Assembly (NCBI GenBank): GCA_946800325.1 | Contig: OX326959.1 | Coordinates: 25,799,447-25,863,446 of the forward strand | Direction: 5' to 3' | Length of the DNA: 64,000 nt | Source: Luzula sylvatica | Taxonomy: Eukaryota; Streptophyta; Magnoliopsida; Poales; Juncaceae | Part shown: positions 27,288 to 40,080 of the stretch, piece by piece | Layout of the letters: every line of letters starts with the position of its first letter | How positions within the stretch are numbered: position 1 is the stretch's first letter | Made by a program: the position numbers and the translations under genes | The notes under the pieces: model-generated | Told to the model about the DNA's origin: nothing | The model's input: the letters and a program-made list of their open reading frames with translations, nothing else | Database searches by the model: none

Positions 27288-27733
27288 GGCTTGAGAACAA
27301 GGAAAGAGGGGAAATTGGGGAATTAGGCGGGAATCCCAGAATTTATATCTCGGGTTGGGTACAAACCCGAGAATTGGATAAGAAAATCCGGGCATTAAAA
27401 TCTAGAATCGGTAAATATAACTCCGTATTTCAAATCCCGGGTTTAGTACCCGCCCATTATAACCCAATATTAGAAACATCCGACCCGTTAAAATATAAAC
27501 CCGTACAAAGTCAAAACCCTAGCTGCTTGCTTCTTTTATTCACTGTTCTTCCGACACGAGAACGAATTTCGCGGTAATTTCTCTCTTTAATCTTTCGATT
27601 TATTTGATATATTAAATTTTTGGGATAGTTTTGAATTATTCAATTTGTGTTGTTTTTGTAATTTGCCAATCGAACAATAGACAATCAATTTAGACAAGTA
27701 GGATTTAAAATTTAAAATTTGAAGTTTGAACAG
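27288..27733. promoter_or_regulatory. Shared RAD51D/YRDC divergent promoter
   Basis: The two start codons are 446 bp apart and face away from each other. A telo-box AAACCCTAG lies at 27514-27522. The middle (27340-27500) repeats short motifs such as 'aacccg' on the plus strand. A bidirectional promoter is inferred from spacing. Confidence 0.6.
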
Positions 27734-28968
27734 ATGAATTTATCTTCTTCTGTGAGGGCAATTGAGAGGCTTCCTCTTATTAATTTCTCCCTCAATAAAC
27801 CTAATAGGTATTATTTTGATCGAATTACATCGTTTTTTATAATTATTATCTAATCCCATGCTTCCAAACAGTTTATTCTTCAGGTCGAGACGGTTTGCTA
27901 GTGACAATTTTGCTTACGTATCCCAAAATTGTGAGAAATCTAAAATGGATCCTCAGACGAATTCGAGCCGTGTTCTTCCTGCAACGAACGATTGCATACA
28001 AGAAGCAATTTTTGCAATTAAGTCCAATAAAGTTATTGCTGTTCCTACAGACACCCTCTACGGCTTCGCTTGTGATGCTTGGTTAGTTACTCATTCCACA
28101 TTTCAATCCACTGTCCTAATAATTTCAGGAAAATGTGCAAAAAAAGCCCTCATAATAATTAAATTACAAAAAAACTATGCATTATTAAAAATAAAAATAA
28201 CACTTGGCAAACACAGTTTTTCTTTGCGAATTCGTATAGTATATTAGGGCATTTTGCAAATTCGTAAAATCTAAAACATTTTATTTCATGAAAGTGCCAC
28301 CTGGCAGCTCCGGAGAGGCTGTGAACCGTATATACGAAATAAAAGGGCGCAAACAGACGGCTCCGCTGGCAATTTGCGTTGCTGACGTGGCAGATATTTC
28401 ACGCTTTGCAGTAGTGGATATTTTGCCTAACGGGTTATTGGATTCACTTCTACCTGGACCCGTCACTCTTGTTCTCAAACGAGGTCACTCTAATTAAACA
28501 ACAAAAAAAACCTAAATTTATCTGAATATTAAAAAACTGAATTAATTAGGGAGTTCGAGTGTACTAGAGAAGTCCCTGAATCCAGGACTGGAGAGCATAG
28601 GAGTGAGAATCCCAGATTTCGATTTCATACGAGCAGTAGCGCGCGGATCTCAAAGCGCACTGGCTCTGACGAGCGCCAATCTTAGCGGCCAACAAAGCAG
28701 TGTTACTATTCAAGATTTCGAGGAATTATGGGACCAGTGTGCTCTCGTCTATGACGGTGGGCCCCTCCCTTCTGGCCGGGCCGGGTCCACCGTCGTGGAT
28801 CTCTGTACACCCGGACTATTCAAAATATTAAGGGATGGAAGGTAATTTAATTTAATTTAATTATTAATTTGATTGAATATTATATTATATACTGTGTTTT
28901 TTTTTCGCAGCGCAAAGGAGGAAACGATGGAAATTTTGCGTAAATTTGGCCTCGAAGAAATTAAGTGA
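27734..28968 (+). CDS. YRDC: Threonylcarbamoyl-AMP synthase (YrdC/Sua5 family)
   Basis: Five exons: 27734-27807, 27884-28081, 28308-28483, 28550-28841, 28911-28968, giving 798 nt (265 aa). It makes L-threonylcarbamoyladenylate from threonine, bicarbonate and ATP, the first step of t6A formation at position 37 of ANN-decoding tRNAs. The YrdC fold is evident: IAVPTDTLYGFACDA, NRIYEIKGRKQTAPLAICV, LLPGPVTLVLKR, GVRIPDF, ALALTSANLSG and PSGRAGSTVVDL, all in family order. The first about 45 residues (MNLSSSVRAIERLPLINFSL...) are rich in Arg, Ser and Asn and poor in acids, so they may be a mitochondrial targeting peptide, as in other eukaryotic YRDC proteins. A second in-frame Met (MDPQ, residue about 46) could give a cytosolic form. 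Confidence 0.95.
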
Positions 28969-31735
28969 ATATTGATATTTTTGATGTATTTTATTTGCTA
29001 TTGTGTTGTAACTTTTATTATGATTATTGGGGGCTTGAATAATAATTTATTAGTTAGCATATATATCAATATATGTGTTGGAATGTGATTGGAAATAATT
29101 TTGTTAGGTAGTCATAAATTTGGATTAATTTACATTTTGGGGCCTACTTGGACTAACTTTAAGCTACAAAAGTTAGGAGAATTTATATTAGTGGAAATAG
29201 GTTGAGACTTTAGGGAACACATTATATAAATTATACAATTAGCTATTGACAAAAAATAAGTATGAAACTTAATATTCAGTGCCAATGAAAAGTGATTATA
29301 ATTATATATTTATAATCTTAGTTATGCTTAATATGATTATTCTATTATTTAGTCTTACTTGGATTTAGGAAATCTTCATTGGGACTTGGATAAGATATAA
29401 GATATCAAAGGGGGAAAAAGACAAAAGATTGCTTGATTTGTGTAGAAACATCATAAACATGGCTCTTGGCTGGAATCAAAACACTTGACCTGTTTTTGGC
29501 TGTTTTTTTTTCTTATTTGTTTTCAATTATTAATTATTGATTTGTTTCACAATCCCCACATGCACATTCCAACAATTCCACTATGTCTTAGTTTTTTTAT
29601 TTCAATAAAAAAAAATCAAATTTGACTGGAGCAATTTTTTTTTTTTCTGTAACAACTTTTTTTGTCTTTGGTTTTTTTTTTCTTCTGATCAATTGAAATT
29701 GTTGTGTTAAAATATTGTTTGTTATCTTATTTTTTATTTTATTTTGGGCATTTTAATTTCTCATTTGTTGCTTTTTTTATTAGAACTTTTTTACGAGTTT
29801 CAACTAAGAAATATAATTTTTGTAGTCCGCATTTATAAAATAGATTTTTGTTTGCACTTTCTTTCTTTTAAGACTCGTTAAGAATTTGTTTCCATTATAT
29901 TGTTATTTTATTTGAACAAAAGATTTTTTTTTTTTTTTTGTTTATTGGAATTATAACCAGTCACCAATAAATCTGGTTTATGAAAAAAATTCATAATTTT
30001 TTTTATTTCTTCTGTATTCTACTTAGTTTCAAAATATGAATGAATCATTTCTCAAAAAATATTCATTAGATCTTTTTGTTTAAACGCCCACGGGCCACGC
30101 CGACCCTCCCCTAACATTTTTTTTTTCTCATAATTTTTTTCTTTTTGAATATGAAATATTTTTTATTCAATCATAAACTTAGTTTCCATTAGTCAAACTT
30201 AAAAGTTGTAGTTCATGACTAACTATTATTGATTCGAGATTATTATAGTTTAAAATTATAATTCAAAAACTAAAACAAATAATATTAACAAAATATTTAA
30301 TTATATTTATAGTTTTGAAAAAAAGATTATTTTCTTCTGGTATTTATATCTTCTTTTTCAAATGAACCATTTCATCATTTTCTTTCTCATGACACTACGT
30401 GCACTTTTTTTTTGGGTCTTCGGTTCGGATTGAAACCGATTTTGAGATGTACTGCAAATAATTTTATGAAATTAGTTTACGAATAAAAATCTAATCCTTA
30501 TGAAACTAGTCTCTATACAAAACCAAATATCATGAATTGAAAAGTTTAAGGGACAAGATTTTTGCTTCCAATTGGGGTTTACGAGCATAAGGCGAGATCT
30601 CTGAAAAATCAACTAATCCTTATGAAATTGATCTATGTAAATTTCTCTCTTAAAAATCATGACTTCTTTGAAATATATTTTTATTAATTACATATGCAAT
30701 TAGTGACTGTTTTATTTTGGAGACTAATTTATGGTTTGTTGTTTTTCGAAGTTCTTATACTAAACTGATCGTGAATTTTCATAAGCATTGAGGATAATCA
30801 GTCATGAAATTTACATAGACTAATTTGTGAAATTTATCTTATAAAACTATTTTTATAGCTGTTTATAAAGAGAAATATAAAGAAATAAATTAGTGCAGTT
30901 TGGATACTGAACGTCGCGCGTTACAATTTTGTTACACTTTTTTTGTAACTCTTGATGAATTTTCTGAATTGGACATATAAATAAATTAAATTCAGATATG
31001 TGAAAATAAAATAAAATTAATCATACAATAACCGAATAATTGGCTCGATTCTTGTGTACTAATATGCATGGTATACTTATTATTATATTGAACACGTCAT
31101 CATTTGTTAATATTTAAGTATTATTTGTTGATATTCATGACTCAAATATTTTATGATACTTTATTATAGTTAACATTATTATTAGAGTAACATTTTTTTG
31201 TAAATATTATACATTGCAAAAATATCATATTACATTGCAATATATTAGTATCAAATCCAAAACTATATTTGCAACATTAAATCAAACTAATAAATAAAGT
31301 AAACAAAGTTTTTTTCCATGTCCCCATAGCAAAACATAATAGTGCAAACTCATTAATTAATTTATTAATTGGTGCACATGACACAAAGCAAAAGAACCGG
31401 ACAAAACAGAAGAAAACCTACAATATATTTCTGACCCTCACACACATATTTCCCTTTTAAACCCTCAAAAATAATTTTATTACATAGAACCCCACCAACT
31501 AACTATTAAAAGGACAAATTTGATATTTTGAGTTTTGGAAAGTGTTTATATGAAATGTGCATAATTAATGGAGCTAATTAAAGTTAAACAGTGCTTAATA
31601 TTTAATAATGCAACGCCGCCATTAATGTGGCCTTCTTTACTCTTCCCATCTATCTAACCGTTGCATTTTCTCCATTTTTCCTTCTCTTCAAGCAATCTTT
31701 TCGCATTTCTTAATGCAAAAATCTCTTCGGTCATA
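28969..31735. other. YRDC-TRM intergenic region
   Basis: This 2.8-kb stretch is very AT-rich with many T runs. No transposon end with a target duplication was recognised. Two loosely related patches containing 'aatccttatgaaa' occur at about 30490 and 30615. The last 150 bp hold the 5' region of the next gene. Confidence 0.45.
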
Positions 31736-34516
31736 ATGGGAGATGATTGGTCGCGGCGGCATTGCGAAATGGGTACTCGTTTTCGCGAAGACGATGGTTT
31801 TGGTCTGAAAGGTAGTTTTTAATTTGATTTTTGAGATTTTTCTGAAGTTTTTTGCTTGGAGTATGGAGTTAGTAAAAGGAAATGTCTGTTTATTTTGCTT
31901 TTTTTGGTATAAGATGTGTTCTTTTTTCTTCCTAAGTTAGGAACGAGTAGTGGGTTCGGCATTTTTTTTTTGTCTTTTTAATTTTTTTTAGAGATTTGGG
32001 GAAATTAGTTGGTATTTCTCTAAATTCTGAATATTTTGGTCTTATTTTTACTACATTGCCGTTTTTTGCTCTTAAATCTGGCAAAAGAAGAAAACTGGAG
32101 ACTTACATTTTACTTTGAGCTATTTCTTAAATTTTGCTGCTTAATTTACGAAAAATCACTGCAACTAGTTCTAATTAGTAATTACCCATTTTATAAAATA
32201 AAAAGCAGTAATTACCCTTCTGTTCAAATCTTTTTGGGGGGGTTCAATTTCACTTTTTTACTTTTCTCTTTTGTCTTTTCAGGCTATGATTATGTGCAGA
32301 AACAAAAACAAACTTGCAAAAGTAGCCCAAAATTAGAAGAAAATCGTGTAAGTAACTTTCTAATAGCATACATCAAATATTTAGCAAGACCTTTTTGTAA
32401 TAATCGATATTAAAATTTGCAGTTTGGTTCCTATTTGAAACAAAATCAACAAACTAAGCCCAATCTAAACCAAACAAAGGTTATTATGGGCAAAGAAATG
32501 TTGAAAAAGCTCGAAAATAGAAGATCTTCTTCACCGAGTGTTATTGCAAAATTAATGGGCATAAATGAAATCCCACCACAAGAAGGACTTTATAGTAATA
32601 GCAAAATAACTGGGGGTTCTTTTCGCAAAATTCCTGAATTTAAGGATGTTTTCGAGGTAATTGAAGAGAGAAAGAAACGACGAAATGGAAAGGGGCAAAT
32701 TAGGAAGAAATTCATACAAGATGAAAAATTTGAAGATAATTTCGAGAGTTATAAGGACCGATTTGTAAAAAACCTCGAGAAGACTAATCCTTTGTTTGCA
32801 AAGCATCTAATCGACTTGAAATCCTCTCCTCCACATTTCCATAAATACCCGAATTTGACTGAAAATCCAAAAATGAGAAATTTAGGTCAAATGGGAAATT
32901 TTAATTATAATCACCACGACAATATCGTGGTTTTAGACCCCAAATTTGTAGATTTTAATCAAAGCCAAAGCCCAAATCTAGAAAGAAACATTCAAAGAAA
33001 CTTTTCAGATAATTTCGAGACTAGGAGGGTTAAAAATGAAAATTACAGGGTAAATTTTGAGAAATTAAGAAAACTCGAATCGAGTTTCGGTATATATGAA
33101 AAAGAGCCAAAAACTCTAGCTGAAATGCTCGCTCTATCCGATTCAGAAAATTTTAATGCTCGTAATTATAATAAGAAAATTGGTAAAGTTAGATCTGCTC
33201 GAGATATCAATTACAAGAAAGTGGAGGGTTCTTTTGCAAATTTACCACAGTATTTATCTAGTAGTAAAAGTAGTTTGTACGAGCGCGATGACGTGGCGAG
33301 ATTGAGAGCAAGAAATAAAAAATTAAAAGAAAATCTTATTTTTGGGCGAAATATCTCGAGTAGTAGTAGGTTTCGTGAAGAGGATATTTCTGCGAGAAAA
33401 CATGATTTGAGGGGCTTTTCTGAAAATAATCTCGAAATGGAGGAGAAAATGTTGTTCACCATCGATGAAGCCCAAAAGGTAATAACTAATAAAGTTTGTT
33501 TATAACTTACTTAATTTGTTTAAATTGCATATTTAATATTTATCGTGAAATTATTTATTATATTTGAACAGAAAGGATTGAGATCAAATTTTGAAGAAAA
33601 AGAGGGGCGTTTTGCAAAATATTGCGAGAGAATTAAAAAGTTGAAACAAGCCGAACAACCGAGCCCCGTATCCGTACTCGAACCGGCTTCGACAGAAGAG
33701 GAGACCTCCAGTTCGTGTTTTCTCAAGGATGAAATGGACACCTCCAGTTCTAGCATTCTCATGGCTGAACAGGACGCCTCCAGTTCTATTCTTGCCAAGG
33801 AAGACTTCACTCTACATGGTAATATAATATATATCCCCATTTATTTTTATCCTCATTTTTGCATATTAGTCCCTCAAAAAAAGATTTTTTTTTCTTTTTT
33901 TTGTAACATTTCAGATAGTGACACGCAAGTTAATGAAGAACATGAAACATATTTATCGAGCGAAGAAGAAAATGAAAACAAAACAAATAACGAATCCACA
34001 TTAAATCTATTAAGAGACCAAGAAGAGAGAGAATTCTCGTACTTGCTCGACATGCTCATCTCGTCAGGAGTTTACGGGCCCCATGCCGACACGCTTCGAA
34101 AAGCGTGTTACTCGAGGACCTCTCCAATCAACTCTGTATTCTTCGACCGACTGGAGAGGAAGTACGGTCAAGTGTCGACTTGGTCAAAATCAGAGAGGAG
34201 ACTTTTCTTCGATTGTGCCAATTCGGTCCTTGCGAGGGTTCTCGAATCGTGTCTCGATCCGCATCCTTGGGTTCGGGTCGAGAGGAAAGTGGGGCCCGCG
34301 TGGGGGAATGAAGGGTTGGTGGAGAAGGTTTGGCTGGTTTTGAGGAAGGAACGGGAGAGGGAGATGAAGAGAGAGAACGAGGATGATGACGTGGCGGATG
34401 ATGATTGGGATAAAGATTTGGGTGATGATTTGAATGTTATTGGGAAGCGGATCGAGAGGATGTTGACGGATGAGATGTTGGAGGAAACCGTTTTTGGGTT
34501 TCTTTCTGATCAGTAG
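31736..34516 (+). CDS. TRM/LONGIFOLIA-type protein (VARLMGL + DUF4378)
   Basis: Five exons: 31736-31811, 32283-32347, 32423-33478, 33572-33818, 33915-34516, giving 2046 nt (681 aa). An N-terminal VARLMGL/DUF3741 motif reads SSPSVIAKLMGINEIPPQ at about residues 83-100. A long, charged, low-complexity middle follows. A C-terminal DUF4378 (about 521-675) holds REFSYLLDMLISSGVYG, VFDRLERKYG-like and RLFFDCANSVLARVLE, ending DEMLEETVFGFLSDQ. Proteins with this layout include the TRM family that binds TON1 and organises cortical microtubules and cell shape. Membership of a given TRM group was not determined. The exon 4 product contains three imperfect SSS-rich repeats at about residues 440-475. Confidence 0.88.
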
Positions 34517-34940
34517 TTAAACGCTCGTTACAATCATGACCATAATGACATTTCGAGAGAGAGATTATGATACGTATTAACTTTTTGTAGTTTGTATATA
34601 ACAAGGTGGTTGTTGTAGAAGACATTATATTTAGCACAAGTATTTACGTTTCAGAATATTTTTTTCTTGAGAAGTATATTCTATCATTATTTTTTTAAGG
34701 GAAAGATAGCATTATGCTATTCCTTCAGTGTTTTGTATTAAAAAAGTTAGGCATTTTTGAAGGAAAATCAGAATAAGATAAAATACATCATGAGAGAGTA
34801 TCCTCTATTGAGCTCTAAGCATTGCGAGAGAGCGGTACATTCTTGTTAATTTTGAAGATTCTTCGAGATTAGCACGCCTTCGATGATCTTGCTGGCTTGG
34901 CTATGTGTTTTGGTGATCTATTCTTCTTTTGAAAGATCCT
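34517..34940. other. 3' flank of the DUF4378 gene
   Basis: Probable 3' untranslated region followed by unassigned DNA. No exon or transposon end was recognised. Confidence 0.4.
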
Positions 34941-35500
34941 GCAGGTACGCTCCTTCTATATCGCGCAATTTGTAGACATGCACATTGTGTTGTAGGTTCC
35001 CTTTTTACCTTTTGGTAATGTGTCCGTTGCGCTACACCAATAATCTTGTAATAGAGGTCCATGTGGTTTATAAGTCAGCCTGACTCCCATTGTAATTGCA
35101 ATGTTATTTGGGACTACCGTGGCAAACGAGGAGTGCGCTAGTAGGTGATCACGCATTTTGTTATGTCGCTAGCATAATACACAAATTGGCGTGCTAGGCC
35201 ACCCTTTCTTTGCAAGCACATCCGATGTATTGAGTTATTATGCGAAGATATCCAGTGAAAAAATTTCACCTTAAGGGGTGCGCGTGTGTTTCCATATAAG
35301 CTTGTGACATTCGCTTTTTATTCTCGGATTTCTCCAAAATGTGTACGCCGTGTTGGAAGTGTATTGGTTCGAGTTGTGCCTGAAGGGGATCCCGGCATCG
35401 TACCCCGCGCCACGGAACGAAGGATACGATCCGTTCCCAACCCATAAGATCTCGTTATGGAAGAATATACAACTCATATCTTGATGAAGTGTAGGGTTAG
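34940..35500 (-). pseudogene. Degenerate LINE zf-RVT fragment
   Basis: On the minus strand, frames with stops between them give YTSNTAYTFWRNPRIKSE, KLIWKHTRTP and LNTSDVLAKKGWPSTPICVLC. These match the region leading into the zf-RVT zinc-binding domain of plant LINE proteins (compare 13610-14160 and 15774-16145). The remainder is too worn to follow. Confidence 0.65.
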
Positions 35501-35628
35501 TGGCGGATCCAAAGGGAAGAGCGAGACCCCCTCCCTATGAAATCGTAAACCTAGTTAGTATCCATTGAAAGTGGAGGTTTTACTCGTTTGAAAAGTAATA
35601 ATGACAGGACAATTGTTTATATTTCACA

Positions 35629-35700
35629 AAGACTAGTGTTGTAGTGGTAAAATAAGTGTTTGGAGGTAAGAGTTCTTGATTTCGAAATACATGTATTTAT
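35629..35700 (+). repeat. Possible tRNA-derived SINE head
   Basis: GTTGTAGTGGTAA followed about 35 bases later by GTTCTTGATTTCGAAAT resembles a worn internal polymerase III promoter (A and B boxes) with the spacing of plant SINEs. No poly-A end or target duplication was found, so this is tentative. Confidence 0.35.
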
Positions 35701-37826
35701 TGTCTAGAATTATGTATCATGTACTTGAGAATTAGTGTGGATTAATGGTTATGACTTGATGTGATTCATATATACACGAACCAGTTAGTCTATAAATAAA
35801 TATTCATTTGTTTTTGTAAAAGATAAGAGAAATAAATAAACAAAATATTAAGAAATTATCTCTTCTTCTTCCTCTTCTCCAAAGAAATATAGTCATATTA
35901 TCATGACTAACCATGTTTTCGTTTTTCACTTTCTAATTTTTCATTGGACAACGTACCCGCAATAATAAAATAGGAATACACTAATTTAAACACCACTTCT
36001 ACCAATTGGATCATTTAGAAACAGAACGAATAGATCTAGTAAATGCAAGACGGTTTAAAAGGACCGACATGCATTAAGATTAGCGGCATGCTTAGAGTTA
36101 GGATTCGTCAGAATAAGAAAAGGTAGCGCAATTCTTGCGTGAGAAGGCACTACTGCCAACGAAGATCGCAAGTTGTGTCGCCGCCGGCGAGAAGTGGCGA
36201 ACATGGAGAAGAGGTGTGAAGAGATGGGACAGAGAGCTCTCTTTCTTTTCTATCGTTGTGTTTCTCTTTCTAATGTTTCTAATATTGTCAAACGGAAACG
36301 TTAAATGAGAGACGTTAGTCTGGGTGACCTTTGTATTCAAGGACTTTGGACAAGTCCCGATCCCCAAACGGTAATTTTAATGGTTGCCAAAAAATCGAAT
36401 TTTGTAAGGTGTTGACACGTGGACAGTGTGTTCAAAGATATGAACGTTGTGGGTTTTGCAAAACCGTATTTCTGGAAAGGTGCTAAAGCATTCCGGTGCT
36501 AACGCACTCCAGGTCGTCCAAATAAACCACTGTCCGACACGTAGCTAAAATTTGAGGAAATACATTTGGAGTGAACTCCAAAACACACTGACAGTCATTT
36601 GGAGGAGGCCAATTCGTTGGCATGCAAAATCATTTCTCTTCTGGAAAAACGATAAAAATATTAAATTTGCTGTTTTTGCTAAATCGCTAAATTTTGCGAC
36701 TTATAGAAAATCGTCTTCTTTTTTAAGAATTTAGTAAAGTAATATAGCTGTGTTTTTGTGCGGTTTTTAGAATAGGGCACTGGACTAGTTTCATAATTTT
36801 TTGAACAAAAAAAAGTACACTGAGCAATTAATACAAGGGATATTTTTTGTATATACCTCTCAAACATCAAAATATCAAATATGTCCCTACAAAATTGAAA
36901 ATATCAAATTTATCCATTCAAAACTAAGAATATATCAAATGTATCCTCTTAAAATTGAAAACATATTAAATTTATCCATTTCAACATATCAAATATCAAA
37001 ATAATCCAAAACTGTTAATTCAAAGTTAAGACTAACTGTGAATTGAGGTTTTGATCTTTAATGAAATTATTAATTTAAGATAAGATTTCATATATATAAC
37101 CAAGTTATCTATCTTTATCCAAAAAATAACCAAGTGATGAATGTAATTTCAGAAATAACCAAAGGCGGAGTTTGGAATTCCGCCAATTTCAGAAATTGTG
37201 GAGTTGGGGATGCCGCCATTTACTAAGCATGTTTAAATAACAATCAGAAATTAATCTTAATTAAACTGAAAAAAATTCTTCCAAAATACTATCACTGCCT
37301 CTTTTTTCGCACCAACCGTCAAACCTATGCCACAAAATCAAATAAACGGATGAGTTTAAACTCAATAATCAATTTTGTAAAACACGACACGAGTTCGCCA
37401 TATAGAGATAACAATCACTACAATCAATCTGATTTCAATTTCTATTTCTATTTAGCATAATTTATCACATGAATAGGAGAAAACACTGTTAGTCTTATCG
37501 GGCACCAATCACTACAATCCGATTACTTCAAAAGAGATGATAGAATCAACCTTTATCTCTGACACTGGTAACATTTCAAAACAACATTACTATAATTTTA
37601 CGGTTTTTTGATAATTTTTTGTTTTGCCAATAAGTTCATAGATCAAATTGTTAAGTACGTAACATAATAAATAATAAATCATGAAATCAATTAGGAGGTG
37701 AGACAAAAAAACCTTCTCCGGTCAATCAAAATAAATTGGTCATGGCCCCCAAATTCCCCACACATCCTCAATTTGGGGTCAGTGATTAATCACTTTACTA
37801 CTTAAACAAAAAGTCACTCGATTAAT
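35701..37826. other. Gene-free stretch
   Basis: Mixed unassigned DNA. About 36840-37000 holds degenerate repeats built on 'aaaatatcaaat(t/a)t(a/g)tcc', similar in style to the arms of the element at 4049-4753. A GC-rich island lies at 37155-37215 with GGAATTCCGCC. No exon was recognised. Confidence 0.45.
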
Positions 37827-37950
37827 TTACCCACACCCTTATTTTGGACCCAATTTTGTGCAATTTTCATGTGCCATCATCACTTTTCTTTTTAACCATT
37901 GATTATAATATGTGGCAAAATCTAAACCATTGATTAATCATTGAATTTTT

Positions 37951-39011
37951 GGGAAATTTTCAAAAACCCCCTAACTTTTTCTGAAATTTTGAAAAACCCC
38001 CTATCTTTTTTGATATTCCAAAAAACCCCCCAAATCAAAGTTTCTTTTTCAAAAAACCCCCTATTGGGATTAAAGATAACATTTGAGGATGTTGAAAAAT
38101 TTTTGGACAAAAATACCCCTTTCTATTTCTTCTTTAATTTTACTAAAGTATTTTTTATTTCATATTTATAAAAATAAAAGACTAAGCTATATTTATAAAA
38201 ATAAATTATTTTATTTATATTAATGAAAACTAACATCCAACAATAAAAATAACGGCGGTATATTATGTATCTTGCGAAATCTTTGTAGAAAAATAATATT
38301 TTCATCAAGTATACAATATAAGTATATTGATAGTTTTAATTTTTTTTTACTGTTACTACTAATATATTTATGTCACTATATATTATGTGCATAATTTTTT
38401 TTTAACGTTCATTACTTATTTAATTTTCTACCCATATATTTTCATGCTTTCAAAAAAAATATTTTTCTGTCAAAATATTTTCAAGACGTGTAATTTTTTT
38501 TATATTGTTGTTTTTTTGGTAAACTAACATCAAACAATATAACTTCCTTGGATATATTTTCAAGATATTAATCTTGATGCAAATTCAATGGTTAAAAAGT
38601 CTTAAGTACAATACCTCAAATACTCACTTGAGTAGTTTAGCTTCTCTCTTATTTTTAATTTAATGTTAGTTTTTCATGAAAAAATATATAATAAAGAAAA
38701 TATTAAGATTATATAAATATTATATTTTAATTTTTTGTAATAAGTATATAATGAAAATATTTATATTTTTAGAATTAATATAGAATATAGAATATAAAAT
38801 AACATTTTTTAATTAGTATATTTAAAAAAATACTTAGAAAGGGGTATTTTTGTCCAAAAAAAAGTTAACACCATGAAATGTTAATTCTAACCCCAATAGG
38901 GGTTTTTTTGAAAATAAAACTTTGATTTAGGGGGGTTTTTTGGAATATCCAAAAATATAGGGGGTTTTTTAAAATTTCAGAAAAAGTTAGGGGGTTTTTT
39001 GAAAATTTCCC
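37951..39011. mobile_element. GGGAAATTTTC-family MITE nested in Helitron
   Basis: It starts GGGAAATTTTCAAAAACCCC and ends with the complement. The flanks are TTGAATTTTT on the left and TTGATTTTT on the right, that is a 9-bp duplication with one extra A. The sister Helitron at 7893-9228 shows the uninterrupted TTGATTTTT site. The ends contain repeats of 'aaaaaccccctat/aactttttt'. Confidence 0.88.
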
Positions 39012-40080
39012 TTGATTTTTTATAATCATTTTTTCTTTGTAGTCATTTAAGTGTTCTTTATTTTACACTATGTTTTAAGGATTTTTAGGAATCCACATCA
39101 TCATATATTAATGATGTGGACTACTTTTATTGGTTAGGTTCATGTTAGGCTAAGTTTATTCAATTGTTTATCATTTCACATGAGTTTACATGATCAAATG
39201 TGAATACAATGGAAGATGAAAAGTCAACATATGAAATACTAATAACTTAATATATAATCTTATAAACATAAATCATATAGTAGTATTATTTTTAGAATTT
39301 TAATTTTAAAAATTCATCAAATATATTCATTTTAATTTTCTCTTTATTTTGAAATCCATATTAGCACAGTTCATACATACCATTTTCCATAATTTGAATT
39401 TGTAAAAATATTATGTTAAAAATACAATGCAAAAAGTGCATTTTTACAAATAATAATTTTTATTATTTTTATTTACATAGAATTTTAAATATTAATATTT
39501 GTTTTTAGAAATTACAACTATACTAATATCATATAAAACTAAGTTGATTATATTTGTGTTTTTAATCAAATAAATTTAATATTATTTTCTTTGAAAAATA
39601 ATAGATATTAAAATAGTTTATCCATCGAATTTTTTTTTATTAACACTTACAAAATAGTAATGTCAGTTTTAAAAATATAAAATTAACAAAACTCATATGA
39701 CTTAAAATAATTTATATTTATGTTAGTCTTAATTAATTTTTTATATTAGTTATTAAATTACTTTCACTATTAAGTTTGATATTATTTATAATTTTCATTG
39801 CATTTTGAATCAATAACAAATTATTAGTACTTGATAATTAATTATATGTTACTACGAATGTTGTGTGATTTATTATTTATAATTTATAATTTTCATTGCA
39901 TTTTGAATCAATAACAAATTATTAGTACTTGATAATTAATTATATGTTACTACGTATGTTGTATGATTTATTATTTTTTACATTTGATATTGTAGGAAAT
40001 ATTGTGAACAACAATGATATAATATTTGTTGTTATGTTTTTTTTTGTTGTAAAATCATGTTATACCTCATATATTATTAT

